Source: DATHSN01 sp035464115 (GTDB lineage: Bacteria; Actinomycetota; Acidimicrobiia; Acidimicrobiales; SKKL01). From it: 31,264 bases of DNA. Positions 21,184-28,467 of this stretch are shown piece after piece. The stretch spans positions 1 to 31,264 of the forward strand of contig DATHSN010000103.1 in NCBI GenBank assembly GCA_035464115.1, given 5' to 3'. The stretch's first letter is position 1. Every line of letters starts with the position of its first letter. Position numbers and translations under genes: made by a program. Below the pieces are notes generated by a model. That model saw only the letters and a program-made list of their open reading frames with translations, made no database searches and was not told the origin of the DNA.

Positions 21184-23340
21184 ATGGCGCAGCGCTTCTG
21201 CGGTCAGTGCGGCTCGGCGGTGGCACCCGGCGCCCGGTTCTGCGCCAGCTGCGGCACGGCGATGCCGACCGCGGCCCCTCCCCCCGCCGCCCCGGCGGCC
21301 CCGCCACCGGCGTGGGCCGGGCCTCCGCCGCCGTCGGCGGCCCCGCCGCCCGCCCAGGGTGGCGCGTCGCCTGCGCTGTGGGTCGCGGCGGTGGTCCTCG
21401 TGCTCCTCGCGGTCGGGGTCGTCGGCGCCCTGGTCGTCGGCGGTGGCGACGACGAGGTCGTCGGGCCCAGCCCCACCAGCCCCACCGCGCCCCCGACCAG
21501 CTCCACGTCGGTGGTCGCCGAGGTCGACGACGGCCGCTGGACGGTGATGGTCTACGTGCTCGCCGACACCGACCTCGAGTCGTTCGCGCTCGACGACATG
21601 GCCGAGATGGCCGCCGTCGGGTCGAGCGCCGACGTCGACATCTACGCGCTCGTCGACCGCGCCGACGGCTACACGTCGGCGCCGCTCGGCGCGCTCGGTG
21701 ACTTCGAGTCCACCAAGCTGTTGCGGGTGGAGCGCGGCGGCTACACCGAGATCGCCGACTGGGGTGAGCGCAACCTGGGCGATCCCGACACGCTCGCCGA
21801 GTTCGTCTCCACCTCGCTCACGGCCTCGCCGGCGTCGAACACCGCGCTGATCATCTGGGACCACGGCGCGGGGTGGCCCGGCATCGGCCCCGACGACTCC
21901 CACGGCGACCTGCTCGAGCTCGGCGAGATCCGCCAGGGCATCGCCGACGGGCTCGCCGGCGCGGGCGTCGACCGGCTCGACCTGCTCGGCTTCGATGCCT
22001 GCCTCATGGCCACCGTCGAGGTGGCGGCGGCCATGGCCCCCCTCGCCGACCTGATGCTCGCCTCGGCCGAGCTCGAGCCCGGGCACGGGTGGGACTACAC
22101 CGCGCTCGACGTCCTCGCCGCCGGTGACGTCGACGCCGAGGGGTTGGGCCGGGCCCTGGCCGACGCCTACGTGGAGCACGCCGACGGCTTCGGCACCGGG
22201 TTCGACATCACCTTGTCGCTCATCGACCTCGACGCCATCGGCGACCTGGAGGTGGCCCTCGAGGAGGTGTCGGGGACGGCGGTCGCCGACATGGCGTCGC
22301 TCGCCCCGATCCTCGGTGCGGTGCGCCCGGTGGCGCTCGGCTACGGCCGCTCGCCCGACCCCTTCCTCGACACCCACCTCGCCGACTTCGGCCAGGTGCT
22401 CGAGGCCCTCGCCGGGGCCGACCCGCGCGGGGGCGACGCCGCTCGTCGAGCGCGCGCCGCGCTCGACGCCGCGGTGCTCCTCAACGTCACCGGTCCCGCC
22501 ACGGTGGCGTCGTCGGGGCTCTCGATCTACTTCCCGCCGTACCCCGACTACTTCGATCCCGCCTACCAGCGCGTCGACGCGCTCCCGGCGTGGACCCGCT
22601 TCCTCGCGGCCTACTACACCGCCGGCGACGAGATCCCCGAGAGCGCCCAGGCCCGCTTCGTGCGCGACCCCGGCGTCGCCGAGCCCGAGGCCGACTTCTT
22701 CTTCGACGAGGACGGCCTGAACATCTTCGCCGAGTTCGAGCTCGCCGCCCAGGGCAACCTGTCGGAGGCCACGATCTTCTACGGCATCCCCGAGGCCGAC
22801 GGGTCGGTCCTGTTCTACGGCGAGGAGCCCGGCGCCGTCCTCGACGACGGGTCGGGGCTGGCCGGTGCCATCTACGACCTCACCATCCTCGAGATCGACG
22901 ACGGCTTCGACGTGGTCCAGGCCTACATCGGACTCACCTGGGACCAGGGTGAGGGCGGCGCCGAGGTGGCGACGTTCGACATCCCGATGCGCTACGCCGA
23001 CCCGTCGGGCGCACCGCCCGTCGACGTGATCCTGCGCCTCGTCACCGACCTCGAGGGCATCGTCCTCTCCGAGACGTACTACACGATCGACCCCTCGGGC
23101 TCGTTCGGCGAGCTCACCACCGACCCCCGCGGGCTCATGTTCCCGGTGGCGTTGCGCGAGCTGCCCGACGGCTCCACCGAGTGGGTGGAGACGACCACGG
23201 TCGGGCTCTTCGCCGAGCTGGCGGCCCTGCAGTACGCGTTCGTGCCGATCCCCTCGGGCACCCCGCTCGAGGCCCGGCTCATCATCCGCGACTTCGGCGG
23301 GAACACCGACTCCGTGTCGATCTCCACGTCGGTGCCGTGA
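21184..23340 (+). CDS. Zinc-ribbon, membrane-anchored clostripain-type (C11) peptidase
   Basis: 718 residues. A zinc ribbon opens the protein: Cys6, Cys9, Cys20 and Cys23 in CGQCG and CASCG. A Pro/Ala-rich linker, one membrane segment (about 62-87) and a Ser/Thr/Pro linker lead to an extracytoplasmic C11 domain. This starts RWTVMVYVLADTDLE and has the dyad His227 in IIWDHGAGW and Cys273 in LLGFDACLMATVEVA. The region after about 400 is beta-rich and of unknown role. Clostripains cleave after basic residues, often after self-cleavage; specificity here is inferred. The zinc ribbon would lie in the cytoplasm, the peptidase outside, an unusual sensor-like layout. ATG 21184 has a good Shine-Dalgarno sequence; ATG 21172 is an alternative. 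Overlaps MgtC start by 4 bp. Confidence 0.87.
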   Translation: MAQRFCGQCGSAVAPGARFCASCGTAMPTAAPPPAAPAAPPPAWAGPPPPSAAPPPAQGGASPALWVAAVVLVLLAVGVVGALVVGGGDDEVVGPSPTSPTAPPTSSTSVVAEVDDGRWTVMVYVLADTDLESFALDDMAEMAAVGSSADVDIYALVDRADGYTSAPLGALGDFESTKLLRVERGGYTEIADWGERNLGDPDTLAEFVSTSLTASPASNTALIIWDHGAGWPGIGPDDSHGDLLELGEIRQGIADGLAGAGVDRLDLLGFDACLMATVEVAAAMAPLADLMLASAELEPGHGWDYTALDVLAAGDVDAEGLGRALADAYVEHADGFGTGFDITLSLIDLDAIGDLEVALEEVSGTAVADMASLAPILGAVRPVALGYGRSPDPFLDTHLADFGQVLEALAGADPRGGDAARRARAALDAAVLLNVTGPATVASSGLSIYFPPYPDYFDPAYQRVDALPAWTRFLAAYYTAGDEIPESAQARFVRDPGVAEPEADFFFDEDGLNIFAEFELAAQGNLSEATIFYGIPEADGSVLFYGEEPGAVLDDGSGLAGAIYDLTILEIDDGFDVVQAYIGLTWDQGEGGAEVATFDIPMRYADPSGAPPVDVILRLVTDLEGIVLSETYYTIDPSGSFGELTTDPRGLMFPVALRELPDGSTEWVETTTVGLFAELAALQYAFVPIPSGTPLEARLIIRDFGGNTDSVSISTSVP

Positions 23341-23867
23341 TCCCCGTCGCGCTGGGAGCCGAGGGCGCGCGGTTCGGTGAGGCGAGCGCGGGCTGGGCCG
23401 ACCAGCTCGAGATCGTCGGGCTGATCGCGCTCGCCACGGCGCTCGGCGCGGTCATCGGCATCGAGCGGGAGCTGGCCAACAAGTCGGCGGGCCTCCGCAC
23501 CCACGCGCTGGTGGCCGCGGGCGCCGCCACCGCCGTCGCCGTGGGCGAGGTGCTGCTGGTCACGGCCGCCGCCGACGGCTCGGTGTCGGGCGACCCGGTG
23601 CGGGCGCTGCACGCGGTCCTCACCGGCATCGGCTTCCTCGGCGCCGGGGCGATCATCCGGCACCGCGGCGAGGCCTCCGTCGAGGGGCTCACCACCGCGG
23701 CGTCGCTCTGGCTGGCCGCCGCGGTGGGGATCGCCACCGGGCTCGGTCTCTGGGTGGTGGCCCTCGGCGCCACGACGGTGGCGGTGGTGGTGCTGGGCGT
23801 GGTGCACCGGATCGACTTCTGGATCCGCGATCAGGCGCACCCGGCCCGCAACGACGAACCGAGCTGA
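23337..23867 (+). CDS. MgtC/SapB family membrane protein
   Basis: 176 residues, GTG start overlapping the peptidase stop (GTGA). Motifs of the family are GAVIGIERELANKSAGLRTHALVAAGAA (about 38-65) and GIGFLGAGAIIRHRGE followed by VEGLTTAASLWLAAAVG. Four to five hydrophobic segments are seen. MgtC-like proteins affect magnesium homeostasis and ATP synthase activity in pathogens; in free-living actinobacteria their role is unclear. The short C-terminus after the last segment means the ACT-like domain of larger members is absent. The stop codon lies in a 24-bp palindrome shared with the convergent gene. Confidence 0.9.
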   Translation: MIPVALGAEGARFGEASAGWADQLEIVGLIALATALGAVIGIERELANKSAGLRTHALVAAGAATAVAVGEVLLVTAAADGSVSGDPVRALHAVLTGIGFLGAGAIIRHRGEASVEGLTTAASLWLAAAVGIATGLGLWVVALGATTVAVVVLGVVHRIDFWIRDQAHPARNDEPS

Positions 23868-23882
23868 CCGCGGTCAGCTCGG
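23859..23882. terminator. Perfect 24-bp palindrome spanning two convergent stop codons
   Basis: Positions 23859-23882 are identical on both strands, with CCGAGCTGAC at each 5' end and CGCG at the centre. It can form a 10-bp stem with a 4-base loop in RNA from either strand. It contains the TGA of MgtC (23865-23867) and that of the DAC-like gene (23874-23876), so both proteins end in Pro-Ser. It is probably a shared bidirectional terminator; no U-run is present. Confidence 0.65.
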
Positions 23883-25106
23883 CGGCGGGCCTGCGATCAC
23901 GCCTCCCACCGCAGCGCGGTACTCGTCGACGACGACCTCGTGCTCGCACACCGGGCACGTGAGCCGCTCGGGCGGGCCGTCCCAGCCGTCGAAGTGCACG
24001 ATGTCGACGAGCAGCAGCACCTCGCACCGCGGGCACCGGACCTCGGCGATGGAGCCGGCCGCCGACCCGATCGGCGGCGGCGACACCCGGATGGAGGTGG
24101 CGCACGGGTCGATGCGCACCTCGGCCGCCGGCGCGCCGCCGCGCAGGACCGTGACGGGCCCGTCCTCGGACACCACGATGACCACCGCCGCCGGATCGTC
24201 GTAGGAGTAGCGGCGGGCCGAGGTGTGCCGGGTGCCGCCCAGTGGGGGCACCCGCGCCTCGGCGCGGGCGCTGTTCAACAGCCCGACGCCGAAGCGGGTG
24301 ACGAGCCCGTCGGCTCCGACGAGCACGGCGCGGTCGAGCTGCGAGGCGGCGCTCACGAGCGCGGCGTGGTGCGCGTCGTCGTCGACCCGCAGCGCCGGCG
24401 ACGGCACCGCCGCGCCGAGATCGATGCCGGGGCGGTGCTCGGGCGCGTCGTCGTCGAGCGTCCACACGATGGTGGCGCCCACGCCGGCGGGGCTGAGGCG
24501 GTGCACCGCGAGCTCGAGCAAGCCGTCGAGCGCCCGCCGGCTCACGTTCGGGAGCAGGCGGCGCAGCGGTGCGGCGTACTGCTCGGCGAGGGGCTTGAAG
24601 GTCCAGCGCACCGAGTCCCAGGTGACGATGCCGTCGGGGCACACCACCCGCACCCGGCCGGTGTCGGTGCGCTGCACCACGTAGGCGCCGGTGCCCCGGC
24701 CGAGCTCGACCAGCGCCGACTCGTGCACCACGGGTCGGCGGAGCGCGACCAGCGCCGAGCCGCCGCCGACCACGTGCACCACGAACGTGGAGCGACCGTC
24801 GGCGAAGCGCTGGGCGTCGGCGAGCTCGATGTGCTCGAGGCCGAGCACGACCGGCTGGGTGTCGGCGCCGGTCCACAGGTCGCGGTCGGGTGGGAGCACC
24901 AGTGCGCCGTAGGGCGATGCGGTGCCCTCGTGGACCTCGGGGTGACGGGCGTGGTCGAGCTCGGCGAGCAGGGTGGCGCCGAGCTCGCCGTCGAGGGGCA
25001 CGGGGACCGACTCGTCGGCCAGCTCCTCGCCGAGCCGGCGGCGGCGCCGCTCGACGACGGCCGGGAGGGGTCGCTCGCCGGGGGTGGTGGGGGTGAGGAT
25101 GCTCAT
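23874..25106 (-). CDS. Divergent diadenylate-cyclase-like (DAC/DisA_N) protein with C-terminal zinc ribbon
   Basis: 410 residues, no membrane segment. Residues 1-190 are an unrecognised alpha/beta region, in the place where other DAC proteins have a sensor domain. Residues about 195-325 follow the DAC fold: LLELAVHRLSPAGVGATIVW, then ADGLVTRFGVGLL, GGTRHTSARRYS (290-301) and AAVVIVVSEDGPVTVLRGG. Known c-di-AMP synthases have DGA and RHR; here DGL (266-268) and RHT (293-295). The C-terminus has two CxxC pairs (Cys358/361 and Cys384/387), a zinc ribbon. It may make c-di-AMP or another nucleotide, or only bind one. Start ATG 25106 follows the UBP-finger gene by 19 bp, so the two form an operon. 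The fold call rests on my reading of motifs. Confidence 0.7.
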   Translation of the reverse strand: MSILTPTTPGERPLPAVVERRRRRLGEELADESVPVPLDGELGATLLAELDHARHPEVHEGTASPYGALVLPPDRDLWTGADTQPVVLGLEHIELADAQRFADGRSTFVVHVVGGGSALVALRRPVVHESALVELGRGTGAYVVQRTDTGRVRVVCPDGIVTWDSVRWTFKPLAEQYAAPLRRLLPNVSRRALDGLLELAVHRLSPAGVGATIVWTLDDDAPEHRPGIDLGAAVPSPALRVDDDAHHAALVSAASQLDRAVLVGADGLVTRFGVGLLNSARAEARVPPLGGTRHTSARRYSYDDPAAVVIVVSEDGPVTVLRGGAPAAEVRIDPCATSIRVSPPPIGSAAGSIAEVRCPRCEVLLLVDIVHFDGWDGPPERLTCPVCEHEVVVDEYRAAVGGVIAGPPPS

Positions 25107-25125
25107 CGGGTCTCGGCCACGGGGG

Positions 25126-25377
25126 TCACACCAGCTCCTGGTCGGGGTAGCACCACCGCCACGCCTCGCCGGGCTCCACGGAGCGCACGATCGGGTGGCC
25201 GGTCTCGTGGTGGTGGGCGGTGGCGTGGCGCAGCGGCGACGAGTCGCAGCACGCCACCGTCGCGCACGTGAGGCACATCCGCAGGTGCACCCACGTCGAC
25301 CCGGCCTCGACGCACGCCTCGCAACGGCGGGTCGACGGGGTGACGTCGCGGATCTGGTCGAGGTGGGTGCAGGTCAC
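25126..25377 (-). CDS. Stand-alone UBP-type zinc-finger protein
   Basis: 83 residues, almost only the domain. Metal-ligand candidates in order are Cys3 and His5 (CTH), Cys19/Cys22 (CEAC), Cys35/Cys38 (CLTC), Cys43, His51 and a His cluster at 55-61 (AHHHETGH), matching the ZnF-UBP pattern that ends in HxxxxxHP. In eukaryotes this domain binds the free C-terminal Gly-Gly of ubiquitin. Bacterial one-domain copies are known but their ligand is not. WVHLRMCLTCATVACCDSS is the typical core. The GTG at 25377 has the Shine-Dalgarno sequence GGGAGG 4 bases upstream. It is the first gene of a two-gene operon with the DAC-like gene. Confidence 0.88.
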   Translation of the reverse strand: MTCTHLDQIRDVTPSTRRCEACVEAGSTWVHLRMCLTCATVACCDSSPLRHATAHHHETGHPIVRSVEPGEAWRWCYPDQELV

Positions 25378-25462
25378 GGCGCCTCCCGGGTCGTCCGCAG
25401 TGTGCCGCAGGCGGGGTGGGCCTCACACCTCGGGGCCCCCACGTGGTTCGGGGCCCGGCCGG

Positions 25463-25468
25463 TAGGTT
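25463..25468 (+). promoter_or_regulatory. Probable -10 box, leaderless promoter of the PP2C phosphatase gene
   Basis: TAGGTT ends 7 bases before the ATG at 25476. GGGG lies between but is too close to act as a good Shine-Dalgarno sequence, so leaderless translation is likely. Confidence 0.5.
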
Positions 25469-25475
25469 GGGGTCC

Positions 25476-27311
25476 ATGGCGAACGAGGGGGCGGCGCACC
25501 GGGCGCTGCCGGCGCGGATCCTCGACGCGGTCGACCAGGCGGTGGCCGCCACCGACCCCGACGGCCGGATCACCGCGTGGAACCGTGCCGCCGAGGCGCT
25601 CTACGGCTGGTCGGCCGACGAGGCGCTCGGCCGGCCGCTCGGCGAGATCGTCCCCGTCCACGAGCTGGTCGCCGACGGCGGGGCCGGGGAGGGCGACCTC
25701 GACGTGCCCCGGCGCGACGGATCGCTGGTCTCGGCGCGGATCGCCGTCACCCCCCTGGGCGCCGACGGCGGGGCGGTGGTCGTGTCCACCGACCGGACCC
25801 CGTGGCTCGACCTCGAGCGCGCGGTGGGTGAGAGCGAGGCCCGCCTCCGGGTCGTGTTCTCGTCGATCGACGAGGGCTTCTGCCTGGCCGAGATCATCAC
25901 CGACGCCGCCGGGCGACCGGTCGACTACCGCTTCTTGGAGGTCAACCCGCAGTTCGAGGCCATGACCGGGCTGGCCGACCCGGTGGGGCGCACGGCGTTC
26001 GAGCTGGTCCCCGACCTCGAGCAGCACTGGGTCGAGGCCTACGCCACGGTGGCGTTCGGCGACGCGCCCCGCCGCTTCGAGAGCCGGTCGGCGGCCATGG
26101 GCCGGTGGTTCGACGTGTTCGCCGTCGCCGTCCCGCCCCGTGGGCGCTTCGCGCTGGTGTTCTCCGACGTCACCGAGCGCCGCCGGGTCGAGGCCGAGCG
26201 TCGGGACCGCCAGGCCGACGAGCGGCGGGCGCGACGGCGCGCCGAGCTGCTGGCCGAGGTGGTCGGCGCGCTCGGCGCAGCCGACGGCGTGCGGCCCCGG
26301 GCGCAGCGCCTCGTCGACGTGCTCGTCCCCCGCATCGCCAGCGTGGCCGAGGTGAGGTTGCCCGACGGCTCCGCCCCGGTCGTGGCTCGGACCACCTCGG
26401 CCGGATCGGAGCCCGACCTCACGGTCCCCGTGCCGATCGGGGCGGGGAGCGCGGCCCGGCTGAGCCTCACGCTGCGGGCGCCGTGGTCGGCCGACGCCGA
26501 CGACGACCTGCGGCTGGTGCACGAGATCGCCCAGCGCTGCGGTCTGGCGCTCGGCGACGCCCGGCTGCGCGAGGAGGAGCGCGAGATCGCCCACCGGCTC
26601 CAACGGGCGCTGCTGCCCGAGTCGGTCGCGGTCGCGCCCGGCATCGCCATCGCGGCGCGCTACGAGGCCGGCAGCGACTCACTCGAGGTGGGCGGCGACT
26701 GGTACGACTCGTTCATCCTGCCCGACGGTCGGGTCGGGGTGTCGGTCGGCGACGTGGTCGGCCACGGGCTCGATGCCGCGGCGACGATGGGACGGCTGCG
26801 CAACGCCCTGGCCGCGCTGGCACCCCGCCACGACGGAGCGGGGGCCGTGCTGGGCGCCCTCGACGAGTTCGCCCGTGGGCCCAACGGCTCCGAGTTCGTC
26901 ACCGCCTGCTACGTGGTCATCGACCCGGTCACGGGCGCGGTGCAGCACTCCTCGGCGGGCCACCCCCCGGCCCTCGTGGTGGCGCCATCGGGCGACGCAC
27001 GCTGGCTCGACGACGGGCGCTCGCCTCCCCTGGCGACGATCCCGGTCGACACCCGGCCCGAGGGCGTCACCCGGCTGGAGCCGGGGGCCACGCTCGTGCT
27101 GTTCTCCGACGGGCTGATCGAGCGGCGGCACCGACCGCTCGACGCGGGCATGGCGCTGATCGAGCGCACGGCCCGCCTCCACCGTGCCGACCCGCCGGAC
27201 GAGCTCTGCGACCGTCTCGTCGAGGCGGCGTTCGCCGGCGCGCCGCCCGACGACGACGCGGTGGTGGTGTGCGTGCGCGTCGAGCGGCGCGGCGCGATCA
27301 GCCCCGGGTGA
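25476..27311 (+). CDS. PAS-containing PP2C (SpoIIE/RsbU-type) phosphatase
   Basis: 611 residues, no membrane segment. A PAS domain (about 12-110; ILDAVDQAVAATDPDGRITAWNRAAEALYGW) is followed by a second PAS-like domain (about 115-235), a coiled coil rich in Arg/Glu, a GAF-like region (about 255-365) and the phosphatase domain. That domain has REIAHRLQRALLPE at its start, GGDWYD with metal ligand Asp408, VGDVVGHGLDAAATM, SAGHPPAL, LFSDGLIE and DDDAVVV, all conserved. Such enzymes dephosphorylate anti-sigma-factor antagonists in partner-switching. No anti-sigma or STAS gene is in this window, so partners must be elsewhere. The nearby kinase-like protein at 15854-17020 is one possible relative of the pathway but the link is only inference. 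Confidence 0.92.
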   Translation: MANEGAAHRALPARILDAVDQAVAATDPDGRITAWNRAAEALYGWSADEALGRPLGEIVPVHELVADGGAGEGDLDVPRRDGSLVSARIAVTPLGADGGAVVVSTDRTPWLDLERAVGESEARLRVVFSSIDEGFCLAEIITDAAGRPVDYRFLEVNPQFEAMTGLADPVGRTAFELVPDLEQHWVEAYATVAFGDAPRRFESRSAAMGRWFDVFAVAVPPRGRFALVFSDVTERRRVEAERRDRQADERRARRRAELLAEVVGALGAADGVRPRAQRLVDVLVPRIASVAEVRLPDGSAPVVARTTSAGSEPDLTVPVPIGAGSAARLSLTLRAPWSADADDDLRLVHEIAQRCGLALGDARLREEEREIAHRLQRALLPESVAVAPGIAIAARYEAGSDSLEVGGDWYDSFILPDGRVGVSVGDVVGHGLDAAATMGRLRNALAALAPRHDGAGAVLGALDEFARGPNGSEFVTACYVVIDPVTGAVQHSSAGHPPALVVAPSGDARWLDDGRSPPLATIPVDTRPEGVTRLEPGATLVLFSDGLIERRHRPLDAGMALIERTARLHRADPPDELCDRLVEAAFAGAPPDDDAVVVCVRVERRGAISPG

Positions 27312-28467
27312 CCACCCGGCGCAACGCCACCGCCGACACCCCGAGCAGCACCGCCGCGAACCCGGCGAGCACCGCCAGCTCGGTGGCGATGTCGGCGACC
27401 CCGGCGCCGTCGAAGATGACGGCGACCCACCCGTCCATGGCCCAGGCGTGGGGCGTGACGTGGCCGAGCTGGCGCAACCAGTCGGGGACGAACTGCAACG
27501 GCCACATGGCTCCACCGAGCATCCCGAGCCCGATGGCGACGGGGATGCCGACGCTCTGGGCCTGCTCGGCCGAGCGGGCCAGCGCCCCGACCAGGACGCC
27601 GACGCCGGTGGCCACCAGCGCGAACAGCACGACCAGGGCGGTGGCCGCGAGCGGGTCACCCCACGCCACGTCGAACACCCAGGCGCCGAGCGCGATCACC
27701 AGCGCGCCCTGGACCAGGGCCACGAGGAACCGGCTCACGCCGAACCCCGCCACCACGGCGGTGGGCGTGACCGGCCCGGCGAGGATGCGCCGGGCGACAC
27801 CGAGGCGACGGCTCTCGACCAGCACCGCCCCCACCGCCAGGGTGTTGATGAAGGTGAACAGCACGAGGTTGGCCGCGGCCGGGTAGGTGAACGGGCTCCC
27901 TGCGTCGATGCCCCCACGCCCCACCTCCTCGGCGACCACCGCGACCGGGGCCACCGACGCCGCCGCCGCCTCGGCTCGGTCGCGGGCGGCGTCGGGCTCG
28001 AGGCCGGCGCGCTCGGCGGTGAACGTGGCCGCGGCCACCACCGCAGACTCGCCGTCGACGACGCCCGCCACCGCGGCCCGGGCCGCGGCCGTGGTCCCCC
28101 GCGACGGGTCGACGACCATGTCGACGGCCACCGGGGTGCCGGTCGCCAGCGCGTCGCCGTAGCCGGCCGGGATCACCACCCCGGCGCGGACCCGGTCGAG
28201 GCGGACGTCGACCGCCAGCTCGTCGGCGTCGTCGTAGGCGGTGACCTCGAGCGACGCGTTGGCGCCGAGCGCGTCGACGAGCTCGGCGGACCGCGCCGAG
28301 CCGTCGAGGTCGAGCACGCCGATCTCGGAGCGCCCGCCGGTGGCCCCGATGGTGGCGCCGATGACGACGATGACCAGGACGGGGAGGGCGACGATGAAGA
28401 ACAGGTTGGAGCGGTCGCGACCCACGCGGCGCAGCTCGGTGGTGGCGATGGTGATCGTGGCGCTCAT
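27298..28467 (-). CDS. ABC-2 type permease (second subunit)
   Basis: 389 residues. A first membrane segment near the N-terminus (FFIVALPVLVIVVIGATIGA) is followed by a large outer domain (about 50-200) and five to six segments in the C-terminal half, the layout of ABC2_membrane_3 exporters. Conserved pieces are VESRRLGVARRILAGPVTP and FVPDWLRQLGHVTPHAWAMDGW. It overlaps the preceding permease stop by 4 bp (ATGA) and its own 3' end overlaps the convergent phosphatase gene by 14 bp. With its paralogue and the ATPase it should export a lipid or drug-like compound; substrate unknown. Confidence 0.9.
   Translation of the reverse strand: MSATITIATTELRRVGRDRSNLFFIVALPVLVIVVIGATIGATGGRSEIGVLDLDGSARSAELVDALGANASLEVTAYDDADELAVDVRLDRVRAGVVIPAGYGDALATGTPVAVDMVVDPSRGTTAAARAAVAGVVDGESAVVAAATFTAERAGLEPDAARDRAEAAAASVAPVAVVAEEVGRGGIDAGSPFTYPAAANLVLFTFINTLAVGAVLVESRRLGVARRILAGPVTPTAVVAGFGVSRFLVALVQGALVIALGAWVFDVAWGDPLAATALVVLFALVATGVGVLVGALARSAEQAQSVGIPVAIGLGMLGGAMWPLQFVPDWLRQLGHVTPHAWAMDGWVAVIFDGAGVADIATELAVLAGFAAVLLGVSAVALRRVVTRG
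27304..27319. terminator. Palindrome at the phosphatase stop codon
   Basis: CCGGGTG (27304-27310) and CACCCGG (27313-27319) flank two bases, giving a 6-bp stem with a 4-base loop. The TGA of the phosphatase gene (27309-27311) lies inside. It may end that transcript; on the other strand it falls in the last codons of the permease. Short and without U-run. Confidence 0.35.
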
